This document shows, one piece after another, positions 23,690-36,599 of a stretch of DNA of 64,000 nucleotides (its first letter is position 1; each line of letters opens with the position of its first letter). The stretch spans positions 51,915-115,914 of the forward strand of contig BDDD01000550.1 in the NCBI GenBank assembly GCA_001972305.1, given 5' to 3'. Origin of the DNA: Cephalotus follicularis. Taxonomy: Eukaryota > Streptophyta > Magnoliopsida > Oxalidales > Cephalotaceae. A model generated the notes under the pieces. The model was not told the origin of the DNA and did no database searches. It saw only the letters and a program-made list of their open reading frames with translations. The translations under genes and the position numbers were made by a program.

Positions 23690-23965
23690 TGTAATGCCCC
23701 AAAATTCCATAAATAATTATTGTATTGTATTATATTTCCTGATGGCACTGGGTATTGATATAAAGCCCAAATGACTAATAAAGCCCATTAATTAATGCAT
23801 AACCGTAAGGCCCAATATTTACATGTACATCATGCTTATTTAGTGGGTGGCTGGATTAATTATATCGCAATGCGCAAATGGTACCCATTTCTTATTATGG
23901 TTGGAAAGAAGCCACGACATCATTTTTTTCCCTTACAGTTCAACGCCACATATATGTTGTACTCA

Positions 23966-24192
23966 CGTGAAGAGAGAAAGGGAGGCAGAGAACACGGGAG
24001 AAAAAAGAGAGAAGGAGAAGGAGAGAATGATAAAGAGAGAAGAGAAGATGAGAGACAGTGGGAGAAAGTGAAAAAGAGTATGAAAGAAAAAGAAGGAGAA
24101 GGAGAAAGAGAGGCAGAAAACAGCAAAAAGAGAGAAGAAATGGGAAACAGTGAGAGAAAGAAGAAGGCAACAGGAGAAAGAGGACATAAGGC
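23966..24192 (+). repeat. Purine-rich tract in G2 5' LTR
   Basis: About 225 bases almost free of pyrimidines on this strand (GAGAGAAAGG, GGAGAAGGAG and similar units). Open frames here such as KEKEGEGER-type proteins are artefacts of composition. It corresponds to 39,571-39,785 in the 3' LTR and resembles 62,510-62,580. Confidence 0.75.
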
Positions 24193-24900
24193 GCATGACA
24201 TCGGGAAGTGAAAGAGACGGCGAGCAGTTCCGTTTTCTTGGTCACTATTTCATGTAACCCCTTTTCTCTTCCTCTCATTCTCTTCCTCGTCTCTATGTTG
24301 TCTTTCTTCTCCTCCATGGATGCCGAAGCTTGGAGCTTCCAATTTGGTGACACCTTTCCACTTCCTAGTCGTTATAGGTGGAACTTCAGATTGACGCAAT
24401 TGAAGCTTTGAGGAGCTGACAGTTCATCGATTCGGCAGTGGAGTGGAAGCAGGGAGTTTGACAGTGCAGAAAAGTATAGCTTGGCACAAGAGAAAATTGT
24501 TGCTGAGCTTGGTGGAGCTGGCAATTCGGTTCGACAGTGAAGGAAATTGATCAATCAGAAGCCAACGGCATAGGATTCTCCTAGTTCAGAAACTCAATTG
24601 CCACTGTTGAGGTAGGTTATACTATTTGCTGCATTCATGCATTTCAATGAATTGTATGAACTGTTACTGTTACTGAGTGTTGATTTCTTGTTAGAGGGAT
24701 GGATTGGGAACATAATATGGTTATAGGTTACAGGTATGGTATGGTTATGGTTGTGGATGCTATTTTTTTAGACCTACAAGATAACCAATTGATAATCTTA
24801 ATTTTCTTCAAGAAGGTTATGGGTATTAGATCACATCACATGGGTGCAATGCGTAACGTGGACCCCATATTGTGGGCAGACTGATGGGATTATGGTATAC

Positions 24901-24994
24901 GCTGGGACCATTGTGGACAAGCCTTATGGATGGTATCGGCTGGGACCATTGTGGACAAGCCGAATGGTAAAGGCTGGGACCATTGTGGACAAGC
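24901..24994 (+). repeat. Three copies of a 22-bp unit in G2 5' LTR
   Basis: GCTGGGACCATTGTGGACAA plus GC at 24,901, 24,939 and 24,973 (spacing 38 and 34). Counterparts are at about 40,500-40,600 in the 3' LTR, with one copy at 21,797 in the older LTR. Just downstream, at 25,298-25,347, an ACACTGTTATACTGT-like unit is also repeated. Confidence 0.75.
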
Positions 24995-26732
24995 CTTATG
25001 GTATGGACCATGTGATCAGTGTTATCTCGATACCACGCGCTACAACCCAAGGGCGAATGGGTGTGTAGGTGGTGGTAGTACTATCTCGAGTCGGAGGGAT
25101 AGGATAGTACTCAGACCCTATGGATTGTTTGGTGGAGTGTCTATATGCCTATGACCTTTGATGTGATTAGGACTAGCCAAGTATACTACCGCTTATGGAA
25201 GGTTGATATACTGAAGCTGTCTGTAATTGTCATTCATGCATATGACATGCCATACATATCTTTATATCTGTTGCGTTACATATATAGCATACTGTCACAC
25301 TGTTACACTATGGCACACATACACTGTTATACTGTTGCACACATAGCACATAGTGTATACCCTACTCAACTATATGTCGCTTGTTCGAAAGGCTCTAAAA
25401 AGGAATGGAACATTAAGGGACTTTAGGATTAAGGGTTTGATAACAAAACTTTTTCAATCCTTTTAAATGCCCAACAACGATGTGCCATAAAACTAAGTGC
25501 ATTATTCTCCCATATGGTCATAGGATCACTAATTAGTACTTGAATTGAACCATTTGAGGATGGCAAGCATGTTAGGGTTCGGCTTGGAGGAAGGGTATCA
25601 CAAACCCTAAGATATGGTCACTCCAAAATGACACTATGATACACACAAAATCCTATTGCCAAAACCCTTAATGCTGAAACCCTAACCAAGCAAAACCCTT
25701 AGGGTTTTCTAGGGCACAAAAACTACACAAAATGGGCATGGCTGGGATGGCAATCCCAACCCTCAAACCTGACACAAACTATCACAAAATATGAAGATAA
25801 AATGGTGAATTAGAAACCTCCCTAATTCTTAGCCCACCTCCACTTTGAGTGTTCCTCCAACCTTTGATCCAAAGCTTACATCTTCACAAATAACCTCCCT
25901 CAAGGCATGTCAATAAGGTATTGTGAAGTCACTTTGAGATGCATGAAGGTTGGTGTTTAAGATCCTAAACTAATCATCAAAATAAGTAAAGATAAATTGC
26001 ACGAAACAATCTATCTCCACCTATAATGAATTTGGGAGGGTGAAAAGAAGATGTGTTGTCTTCTTCTCTTCATGTACTTTGGACTTTCTTGAAGTTCTTC
26101 AATGGAGGAGACGTGAGAAGAAAGAAGAGAAGAAGAGAAAGCTATGGGAGAGAAGCTACAAAGAGAATTCCCATGTGTGTAATGTCAAGTCACATATTAA
26201 TATAATAAGTCCTTAGACTTTTCAAAGGCTTGTCCTTCAAGATTTGTGACTTAACATTTCTCTCTTTTAAACTTCATTTTGCCAGCCATGAAGTCCTCAA
26301 ATTCGTCCCATACAATGCAAAGCAAGATTGGGCCAAATGAGTTAGACTTACATATGGGCTTAAGTAAAATCAACATAGATTTCACTAACCATCAAGCCCA
26401 CATTTTAAGCAACATTGGGTTGGCCAATTTAAGGACAATGAAGCCCAAATTTTGGGCCATTAAGGGAATTAAATCCCAAGCCCAAAATGCTACAAAGGAC
26501 ATAAGCTCTCTTTACAAGTAAATGCCCTATGCACTTACATATTGAGGCAAACAACTCTTTGCACATAACATTTCATTAGGGGGATGCTTGAACTCATTTC
26601 CAAAGAAATGTTTGCTTAGCAAATGAAATGTTAACTAGCAAAGTAATATTTCTCTTAGATGTTATCCTTTCACTAAATGACATGTGCCCTATGCACAGGT
26701 CAACCTATTCCAAAATTAGGTGGAACCCAAAA

Positions 26733-29570
26733 TGTAATACCCCATACCTTTTTGGAGCTTTAAGAGTTCTTTTTTTAAAGTTATATGATATGATGATTTT
26801 GTCCTTTTGGGCTTATGTGTAATAATGGATAAGAGAAAGATATGTAAGAGAAGGTTTAAGTGGGATTTTTGGAAGTTGAAGTACTTTTATGCAAAGCTTC
26901 TTGAGGAAGATTCCAACTTCCTAGACAAAAGATGACTTAAGTTGGGATTAGTGTGGAGTTATCTTGAGATGTGGTCTTTCCTTTCTTCTAGCTTCTGCAG
27001 ATTAGAGAGAGGGTTTTAGAGAGAGAGCGCTCTAGTTTTCTTTTCTTCTTCTTCTTTGTTCTTGCGCCTGGACCAGTAGCAGTTGAAGCTTTCCGAGCGC
27101 GGCAGTGGAAAAAGCAGACAAGGTAAAGGAAAGAAGCAGACAAGCCCGAGGAAGTGAGTAGTAGAGAAGACAGGACGTTAGCATCCAAGGAAGTAGCAAG
27201 AACTGTGAGTGCGACATCCTTTCTTTTAAAGCATTTTATTGTTCATCTTATGTTCTTTTTAGAATCCTTTTCCTCAGTTTCTGTTTGAGTAAGTGAGTTA
27301 TGATGGGAAGTTGTTTTCCCTAATGTCTTATGTTAACCATTCTTTTTGAGTGGAGTGTTCCTAGAGCCCAGAGCAAGATGTTAAGTATCCTTATATCGTT
27401 CATCTTCGGATGAGATGACGTGTACGTGTTCACCCCGCTCCTCAGCGTACCTATTGTCTATGATGGGTTGTTGAGCGAGTCTGCCCCCAGGTCCAACCTG
27501 GATCTCCTTACATTGTGGCTAGGACAGTGTACAGGGTTTGAGTGCAGCCGAACACACATGTACAAGCTCCTTCCTCCTCATCCTATCATCACAAGATGAG
27601 AAGTTGAGTGAGTCTATCCCCGGGTTCAATACCTGGATCTCCTTGCATTGTTGCTAGGAAATTGTGTAGGGTTTGAGTACAGTTGAGATAAGATATCAGA
27701 TATAGTAGTATGTAGAGCCTTCTAGTAAGTTTTCTAGAGGAGGACTTTGTCCTCGGCATCAATGCCTTCAGTTCAGAGGAAGACTCGGTCCTCGGTAGTC
27801 ATGCCATCAGCTCAGATAAGTAAAGCAAAGAAATAGCAAGCATAGAAGGGAACCATGGGTTCTCGACAGATACTGCCAAGCAGGCTTCGGCCTAGAACAG
27901 CTCAGGCCATTATAACTTGGAAAGTATATTATGTAACCAGCATGCTTTGGCCTAGATCAGCTCAACGCCACTATAAGTTGGCAAGAATATATATGTAAAC
28001 AGCAAAGCAAGCACAGTTAAGAAAAGCCAGTTCTAACTTAGTTGTTCTCCTCGGGTGTTTAGCCAGGAAGGACCCCAGTTCTTTAACATATATCTTTCTT
28101 TTAATCAGTTGTATTCTTATGTTTGTTTCAGCTTTCATGAATATTCTAGAACTAGCTAAGCAGAGAAAAGAGTAAGTTTTCTTCACGTACTTTGAGCTTT
28201 TCCTTATTGTATGCCATGAGATATGCTTTGTATACAGTCTTTTCCCCAGTTGGGATAGTTAATCATGCTCATGGTAAGTTTTCTTCAGCGCATTCCTTTT
28301 TATGGATGCACCAGAGGATGTTTTGTTCCCAGTCACTCAGTCAATTGGACTAATCCCCTCACAGATTGTTTTGCAGACTAGCCAGCCGGAGGAGACCCTC
28401 CAGCCCAGCAGTAGATAGCTAAACAAGGTAGTTTTGAGCTCAGCAGCACGGGACGCCAGCTCGGGCATTTAGCTTTGCATAGCATTGGGCATTCCTTGGG
28501 TTCTTTTACCCTTCTTTTGTAGTAGAGTAGCTGAGAGTTTATCTTGTAAAGAAAGATAAGGATAAGTTATGTTGTTCTTTTGCCTGCCTAGGAAGGCAGT
28601 GTATGTATGCCAGGGCACAAATATGTAATGATCTAATACTTTCGAGATATGTTATGGATGTTTTGAGTTTATAGATGTGTTCATCTTGTGATTTTATGAA
28701 CTTTTCATGTTTTGAGTTTTGTGGTCCCAGGTCTGGCCGAGGAGCTAGAGAGTCCACGGGCTAGTATAGAGGAGATGAGCCCAGCAGGGGTGTTATATTT
28801 ATGCTTGGGAGAATGGGTTATGAGCTTTACCCCGGGGAGGCAGGGTGTCCCCAGGGTGATGATGATGTTGGGCCTTGACAAGGGAGCAGGGAAGGTGTCT
28901 CTGAAGAGAGTGGCCAGGGGTGCCAAGTTAGAGTAAGGCACGGGAGGGGCATAAGTTTTATGAATAGTGTTTAAGTTATGCTGTGCGTTTTGATGTTAGT
29001 GTTGTTGTGTTGAGCAGGGGTGCTGGAGATCAAGGTGTGTCCCCAAGGGAGTTTAAGTGGGCACGTGAGGTGCACACGACCCTCTCCCCGGGCATGATGT
29101 TGTTTGGTTATGTGATCCTTAGAGATGTGCAGAGGAGGTTGTACGCCGGGGGACAAGATATGTATGCGTGGTCTAGTGTGGAGTTAAGTGATCACGTGTG
29201 GCATGCGTGGGTTTCTCCCCAGGCGCTTATGTTGGTTTCTCCCCAGGCATTAGTTATGCGCAGCGTTTTGGATCTTGAGCTAAGGATGTTGTAGAAGGAG
29301 AAAGACCCGAGGACAAGGGGTGTCCCCGGGCATGTTGGACCACAAGTGGTTAAGAGAGCTCGTGAGAAGCACGTAAGCGCTCTTTTCAGGGGTTTTATAC
29401 TTGTTGCGCATTTAGCCCAGTCTTTCTCCACGTTCTTTTGCGCGATAGGCTCCTAGGGAGTTTTAAGACAGCTCCTCGGGCAGTTTCAGTTTTAGAGGGT
29501 TGTTGGCAAGAGGTGCGCCATCCCCGTCAGGACACGTGTCCCATAGAGTTAGCGGGAATGTGTCCTAACA
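26733..29570 (+). mobile_element. S3: solo LTR nested in S2
   Basis: 2,838 bp from TGTAATACCCC to GTGTCCTAACA, placed where the homologous S1-type LTR reads without a break near 20,045. Flanks are CAAAA (26,728-26,732) and GAAAA (29,571-29,575), a duplication with one mismatch. No protein domain is recognisable. Several imperfect internal repeats are present. Its family has no other copy in the window, so solo LTR status is an inference from the ends and size. Confidence 0.7.
27468..28008 (+). repeat. Imperfect internal duplications in S3
   Basis: A block of about 75 bp around GAGTCTGCCCCCAGG...GGATCTCC (27,472-27,546) recurs at 27,605-27,680. A block of about 65 bp starting AGCAGGCTTCGGCCTAGA (near 27,880) recurs as AGCATGCTTTGGCCTAGA (near 27,940). 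Between them GAGGAAGACTCGGTCCTCGG-like units repeat. Confidence 0.65.
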
Positions 29571-31322
29571 GAAAAACCTGGTGGATTTCCGGTACAATGA
29601 TAAATTTCTTAAAACATCCCAAAGTTATGGTACGACTATCCTGATAGTCCTTGACTATCCCATACACCCGATGTGATCTCCAATCACCCCCAGATCCGTG
29701 TACACCCCATCTATCATCATTAACATGTTCCCCAGTGCTTTATACAGTCTTCGGTTTGTGTGTCGTGTATCCCTTGTCATACTTGGCTCCGATCGCAGAC
29801 TAGGGTTTGGATAAATGTCAACCCTAGGTAGTACTGTAATAACTATAAATCTATGTCTATCATCTAGACTATTGGGAGACATCCCAGGAAACCACTTGTT
29901 TCTAATCTCCTTACACCTGGCCAGGTTTAGAGTCTGCAATGGACAAAGATATTATAGAGCCGATCACCCAACATACAGGTGTGACAATCCCTTATTGCGC
30001 ACTTGCCCATACATCTCAATGCAGCTCCCACAAGGCCCAAAGATAACCCATTTTTCAGCACGTGGCTAGTGTGGGAAAGGTGGAAATCAAAGCCAAGAGG
30101 TTACTACACAATGCATGCTAGCCGCTTAGGTCTTAAAGTACCCGCTAGTCACCTTTGACTAAAAACTACCGAGGCTATAGGAATCCTATTGACACATGTA
30201 TGTCTATCCAAATAGGTTTCCTATGGTGGGTCTTTTCAGTGTCTTGTCTTCTGGCATGCACCTCGTATCAGCTTTAGGGTAAACCCAAATGGAAATGAGA
30301 TGATCCATCCCCACACACAAGAGGGCAAGCATAATATGACAAGTCTTTACGGTTCATCAATTGCCCTAAGAAAGTGAACCTATGACTTGGAACGTTTTGT
30401 CACAAGGAAGTAAGGATCTCAATATCATAACCTCCCAGGCACGATATCCAACCCTTTATGGATAGGGCACTATATGTGTATTCAGTTGACATGGTGCTCA
30501 ACTGATCCATAGTGACGGTTTGGGATATTACATATAGTCTTTGTCATTATTGAATATAATATGCAGATGAAACATATTTGGAACTAAGAATGTTTAAACT
30601 TGGAGTGTAACATATGTATAGAATATATGATTGCAGCCACCTCTTGGCTTGCAGGGACACCCCTAACTAACATCGCTGACCCATTTCGTTGTAATGGAAT
30701 GGGCCAGGCACAGGTGATGGACTACAGTTAGGTAGACTAAGACGGAAGGGTTTTCTATAGCGGATTTTTTTAGCCATATTGTTTATGGTCTTGCTTATGG
30801 TTGCTTACATGAGTTGTATGAAAAGGCCTGGCGTTTATAAACTAAACTTTATGGATTTATAAGACTTGACATATGTAAGAGACAATATAGAGACATGTTT
30901 TATTTCAACTATTGACCTGCCGACATGTGGCAATGCTTAAGATATGTGTGTTGATGTATTGGATATGGACAGGCCCATCATATTGAGGAGTTGAATAATT
31001 ATCCTTCGCATGTGTATTGTATATTTCTTGAATTCTTCCTACGGGAGTGTGGTTGCTGAGGGCTGAGCCAATTTTATAAATTGTGTTTTCTTTTGCAGGG
31101 GGGTATAGTCCGATAAACGGATACTACATGCCCAATTTTCATAAAATTATAGGAGTAAGTATTTATTTGACTTGATTATTCTACTGATGTAATATGATTG
31201 TTTAAAGTTTTAAATTTATAGCACTTTTGGAGTATGATTTATATGATATGAATGGATTGTGTGGAAGGTATATCACATATCGGGTCGTGGGGGTTTCCCT
31301 CATGGTTCGGGGCGTGACAGTT

Positions 31323-31334
31323 TGGTATCAGAGA
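31323..31334 (+). promoter_or_regulatory. Primer binding site of G2
   Basis: TGGTATCAGAGA four bases after the 5' LTR end, tRNA-Met type as in G1. Confidence 0.87.
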
Positions 31335-32129
31335 CAATCTTTGCTGGATATGCTAGGACAGGGTCCTTGGTTGTTGGAAATTGAAAGTGATGGATTGAAA
31401 TAAAGTGCTATTTGGAGTTATTTGAAGTTGCAGAGATAATAAGTGTTATATTGAGTTCTTGGAATTAAGTGATATGAATAAGGCTGTTGGTATTGGAATT
31501 CAGTAATATTGATAAGATTGATAGATACATCATTGTTTTAGAATTATGGTCATGAAAAGTTGATAGCTGAATCTTGTCTCTTATACATGGTAGATGTGGA
31601 AGGTAAAAGGAGGGGAGCCCAAGGGTAGGCAAATCGACCTAGACTTATGGTTTTATGGTGTGGGTTGATGATATGTGGTTAACTACTTATATATATACTG
31701 GTATGGGACAGTATATATAATTAGCTAACCTCTCTATTGTTATCGAATGGATTGTGATCAAATGGATTGCTATTGAATGGACTGTCTCTACCAGACCGTT
31801 GCTATTGACTGCCGAGCAGACTAGCGCCAAAGGTTGAAGGTTAGAGCTAAAGGCTCGTAGTCTGACAGATGTAATTTGGGAAATTTCTTTTGAGATGACG
31901 CCACTTGGGTCACCCAATTGTGATTGAACCAGGCAACACTGTCTTTTATGAGATCGAGACTTTATGAATTATTTAATTAATTCAAAGGTGTTTCAATGTT
32001 CTCTAAGTTGGAACATCATCAGATAAGGGTTATAGTTGAAAATATTCCAAGGATAGCTTAGAGGTTCGCAGCAAAGGAGAAGAGAGCATGGCTCTAGACA
32101 GAGGCACCAGAGGAGGATGGCAGCTCAGT
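31335..32129 (+). mobile_element. Leader and decayed gag region of G2
   Basis: No open frame. A MVDVEGKRRGAQG-like start near 31,590 and scattered gag-like fragments near 31,850-32,090 are too damaged to align by eye. Confidence 0.35.
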
Positions 32130-33800
32130 GAGGTCACTCTAGACTCACCAATAGCGGTAGTCAAATTTCCTTTGACCCATGCGTGTATTTCCAATGCACA
32201 AATCATGCATCTGATGACTGTTGATGGAAGGCTGGAGAGTTTATGGTTTGTGGAGCTTCGGATCATATGGTTAGAGAGTGTCCTCATAAACGGTAAGGCT
32301 CCAGGAGTCAGGAAGGACAAGCTCTGGGTCAGTCTCAAGGAGATTTTCATCAAGACCAGAGTACCGGCTATCAGCTAAACCATGATTTTAGACAGCTATA
32401 TCAGGACCACCCTGGTACTAGTTCACCTTCTCATGCGAGAAGACTTCGAGGTAAACGGCCTATGGGATTGACGCCTCCAGAAGAGTAGAGTTGTGCTATG
32501 GACCAAAGGGATGAAGAAGGATCTGTTTTAGTATTTTGAGGTATTATTCTTTTCTCTACATAGATAGTACGAACTCTTATGGATCCGGGTTCACTCTATT
32601 CATACATTGCCTTATAATTCTTATGTCATGCTGATGTGAAACCCGAACCTTTATTGAATGTTATGTAAGTTAACACCCCAATAGGAGAATCTATTCATCC
32701 CGAATGGGTGTGTGAGTCGTGTGCTATAGAGATAGCCGACCCTATATGATGGCAAACCTCTTAGTGTTGCTAATGGATGAGTTGGAAGTGATTTCAGAGA
32801 TGGATCCATACGATATGTATTGTTATCGGTAGCCTCCAAGTCACAATATGGACTTTATTAGTGGATCGTAATGTCGTTTGGGGTGACCAATGCCCTACTG
32901 CATTCGTGAACCTTATGAATTGGGTCTGTAATCCATATCTTGACCAAATCATCGTGATCTCCTTCGATGATGTGTTAGTGCATTCCAAGTCAATGGAATG
33001 CCATGGGAAGCGGTTGCACTGAGCATGACAGGTCTTGCGAGATCGTCGGTGGTATGCCAAGTTCAGTAAATATGAATTTTTGTTATCGGAGGTAGTTTTC
33101 CTCGGTCACATTGTCTCTAGTGCCGGTTCATCTGTGGACCTAACAAGGATAGAAGTAGTGAGGGATTAGAAATGGCCAACCAACATGACTGAGATCCATA
33201 GTTTCTTAGGCTTAGCGGGCTTTTACTGCCGCCTTGTCGAAGGATTCTCACGGATTGCTACACTTTGAATCGATCGACATAGAAAGGACAGTGGTTGTAT
33301 GGGATGATAGTTATGAAGGAAACGGTTTGAATTATGTTTTGAGGTTGTATGGGAAAGGGAGAACCTATGTCTCAAGGAAAGTTGGAACCTCATGAGTAAG
33401 TTATTCCACTCACGACCTAGAATATACAGCGTTAGCCCGTGCACTACGCAAATGGAGACATTATCTATATGGTACACAGTTTAATGATGTATATACAGAT
33501 CGTAAAATTTTAAAGTAGCTTTTCTCCTAAATGGACCTGACCATGAAGCAAAGAAGGTGAATGGAATCTTGTTAACATGATAAAGATGGGTTCAAACCCA
33601 AATTCTCTATTCATGATGACAATTGATAAGATTCCAAGGCAGAGTTTGTATCCTTTAAAATAAAGAGCCGAAGGATGAGCTGTGGTCGCAGTCCTATTGC
33701 TCCAGTTTCTCAATACATCCAGCGATTAGAAAGATGTGCCAAAATCTGAAGCTTAATTTGGTGGAATGACATGAAGAGGGAGTAGGGGTAATTGCCTATA
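32130..33800 (+). pseudogene. G2 gag-pol relic (zinc knuckle, protease, RT, RNase H, integrase traces)
   Basis: Fragments in order, in different frames. A partial zinc knuckle, CGASDHMVRECPHK, lies near 32,250-32,300. A protease-like LMDPGSLYSYI follows near 32,580. RT pieces VMSFGVTNA and ISFDDVLVHSKS (active site FDD) lie near 32,870-33,000, then FLGHIVSSAG and FLGLAGFY near 33,100-33,230. RNase H pieces STHDLEYTALARALRKWRHYLYG lie near 33,400-33,480. A trace of the integrase finger follows near 33,740. Many stops and frameshifts. It resembles the chromovirus type of G1 but is much older. The C-terminal remnant is at 39,091-39,270. Confidence 0.7.
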
Positions 33801-34598
33801 GGCTTCCCTTACCACTCAGCCTATGGGATCTGCACCTACCATGTAAGGTATAGTATATGGATAGAATCATAGTGGTGTAACGGGAAGCGTAATGGATTGA
33901 TAAGAAGTTTAGCACAGAAATCGTATCCCTAACAATAAAGAGCTTCAAGCCCTTTATGGTCGAAAGTGTGGAATTTCTATTCGTTGGTATTGAAGTTATG
34001 CAAGAAAGGGAATAATTCATTAGTCGATGTGCAAAGGAAGAGGTTAATCATTGAAGCATTTTGATTTAGAAGATCGTATGGAGCTTGTGAGCTAAGAGAC
34101 ATATATATGATGGAAGTTATCCCTGATGTATTAAGAGGATTCAACATTCTGTTATGTGTAAAATCATCGCTTTGGAGTTGATAGAAATATATATATATTG
34201 TTTCACAAAGAGGTAACATGGGAGAATTTAGTTATCGATTGCCCTTGTGAATGGATGTGAATATGATGATGTTATCCTGCAAAGATCGATTACTGCGGGC
34301 TATATATAGTGATTTCTTTGATGACCAAATTATAAGATGGTGGTTGGTTCTAGATAATGATAAAGTTTCGTTCGGATCCATTATTCCTATGAAAAAGGGG
34401 ATCGTTAATTCCTTTTATATAGAGATTTGATGATTATATTAGAAGGGTTGATAATTTAAGAAATTGACTTGACGGATTAATGTAAGGATTGTGAAATAGT
34501 TTAGAGTATGGAGAAGAATAATGACATACGATGTCAAAGGAGCCTTATAAGAGGAAGATCGTTATGTGAAGATTAGCAGCAAAGTAATGAATGATAAT
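33801..34598 (+). mobile_element. Unreadable integrase-region remnant of G2
   Basis: Positionally this should be integrase. Only isolated similarity is visible, and open frames here are shorter than 85 codons. I can assign nothing specific. Confidence 0.3.
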
Positions 34599-36574
34599 TG
34601 TAACACCCCCGATCTGTGGGAGTCGCCACAGTGCATAATACCAAAACTAAACAGATCACATCATGTTAAAAAGGTTCATCTTTATTAAAAGCGTGATTGT
34701 TTAAAGCATATCCATAACATATAAAAACTGATCTTAACTGAAATTTATGCAAAATCCAAAAATCATAAACTGAAATAACACATTGTTTAAATATCGGGTT
34801 CCACTATGACAACATAACATAAAGGATCAGCTACTAGACAATCCTCAGATAAGATGGGTGTCACTCTCATAACACATTGCCCCTTTGCTCCCGATAACCT
34901 GCCACATGGAAACAAAAACGCGGTTGAGCAAACCTCAGTACGGAAATATAATATAAAGCAGTAAATAATATTTCAAAGCAGGAAGATTTCCAAAAAGTGC
35001 AGTTAAAACTGAAATCTTAGCAATAAAATAATTTAAACATGTTTTATAAATGCCCACGACAAAACGGATAAACAAAGTTCATAACTTTAAAAACCATAAA
35101 GTATACCTTTTTCCAAAACATAGGATCAATAACTGAGCACCAAAACCCAAAACATATCATATAGTAGCAAGGGGCTCGCGATACCCACATTGCCAAATGG
35201 AATTGCAGTGTACGGCACTACACATACAATTCCCATATCCCAAAACATATCCCAATAACATATAACTAGGATCGATCCATACGCCTCTATCCCAAATCCG
35301 ATCTACGGATATCCCAAAGAGAGACGCCGTAAACTAATCACACCGTTAGGTCGACTTCCCACCCATTCCAGTCGGCTGTCCACCCAGACAGTCGGCTGTT
35401 CTGGGCAGCAGAACATTTTGAAATTCGACGATTTGCTACTGAAAATGATTTAAATGATTTCTACATTAAACCAAAGACATATGGACATAAACATATGATT
35501 ATATATGACTTGTAGGTGATTTACAAACATCAATTTGACAAAGAAACGACCTTTCCATGATTTAACTTGAAAAAGGAAGCAAGAAGACATTGCATATTTT
35601 GTTTCTAATTGATAGCAGAAGTTATGAACTCAGTTTGTGACATATATAGGTGCATAAAACGTGCAGATAACATCACTAATACATTGACAAAATGTTTAGG
35701 CAAGAATCAAAGACTCAAGACTCCAAGAGCACAAAAACTCAAAGTAAGCCTTTGAAACAAAACCATAATTGAAGGGAATGAATTTACTGACCTTTAATGA
35801 TGTTAGATAACCCAGGAATCAGTAGGAAGAACACAGTACAACACACAATTCAGCTGTGAACAGAAACAAAGAAGGAAGAATACAAAACCATGGAATTTTT
35901 AGACATACATAGCAAATTAAGAGAATTCAATCCAAGGAAATAATTAAAGGATTGAGATTACCTCATGGAATTGGATGAATGCTTCACACAACAGATTTGT
36001 TCACACAAACAAAGAAATTTCGGATTTGTTTGCAAAAGGGATGGTGGCCTCATATAAAAATGACAATGGCACTCAAATATGAAGAAAGGGGAGACAAGAT
36101 TTGACAAAGGGAAATGGAATGAGACTTTTATGGATTATGAAATGAAAAAGAGAGATTCTAACATGACTTTTGCAGATGGTGGGAGGAGAAATCTGCTGGA
36201 AAGAAGAATGGTGGTGGAAGGAAGTAGGTGAAAATGGTAGAAAATGATAAAATAGGAAAAAGAAAAGAAAAAGGAATAATAACAAAATGAATTAATAATG
36301 AAAAGGAAAAATAAGGAATATTAAAATAAAAGAATAATAATTTGTTTTTAATAAAATAATTTTGGATTAAAATAATAATTTATAAAACCCAACATAGCAA
36401 AACATACCCAAATATCGGACCGGTATCATACAGCACAATTAACATAAACCCGATCATTGGGCAACCGGACTTTTAAAAATTAAACAAAATTAAAAGCCCG
36501 AAAACACAAACATAATATTCGTAAAATATTTACGATTCCGTAAAAATATATTTACGAACGAACCGGTTATTACA
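34599..36574 (-). repeat. 3' LTR of G3 (full length)
   Basis: On the minus strand it runs from TGTAATAACCGG to GGGGGTGTTACA, 1,976 bp. It carries two CAGTCGGCTG motifs at 35,369-35,398, which the other LTR lacks. Confidence 0.88.
35348..35398. repeat. CAGTCGGCTG pair in the G3 LTR
   Basis: CAGTCGGCTG at 35,369-35,378 and 35,389-35,398, exactly 20 bases apart, with GTCGAC at about 35,350. Same motif and spacing as the S0 left cluster. Confidence 0.65.
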
Positions 36575-36590
36575 TCCACCCCCCCTAAAA
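36575..36590 (-). promoter_or_regulatory. Polypurine tract of G3
   Basis: The minus strand reads TTTTAGGGGGGGTGGA next to the 3' LTR, almost identical to the G1 tract. Confidence 0.83.
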
Positions 36591-36599
36591 AGAAGATTT

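Larger units (their letters stand above)
25382..30672 (-). mobile_element. S2: solo LTR of the M/C1 Copia family, with S3 inside
   Basis: Starts TGTTCGAAAGGC and ends CTAACTAACA on the plus strand, flanked by TCGCT (25,377-25,381 and 30,673-30,677). Without S3 it is about 2.45 kb and matches the M 5' LTR (18,711-21,247) block by block, for example AAATGACATGTG near 26,675 and 19,996. It has no coding domain. It is oriented minus, like M. Confidence 0.85.
23690..31319 (+). repeat. 5' LTR of G2, split by S2
   Basis: Pieces 23,690-25,381 and 30,678-31,319 together match the uninterrupted 3' LTR at 39,287-41,645 in order and length (about 2.33 against 2.36 kb). The primer site follows at once. 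Confidence 0.9.

Noticed and set aside
23795..24353. Several overlapping open frames rich in Lys/Glu/Arg or Ser/Phe/Leu (also 39,531-40,011)
   Set aside because: They result from the purine-rich tract in the G2 LTRs, which excludes stop codons in several frames.
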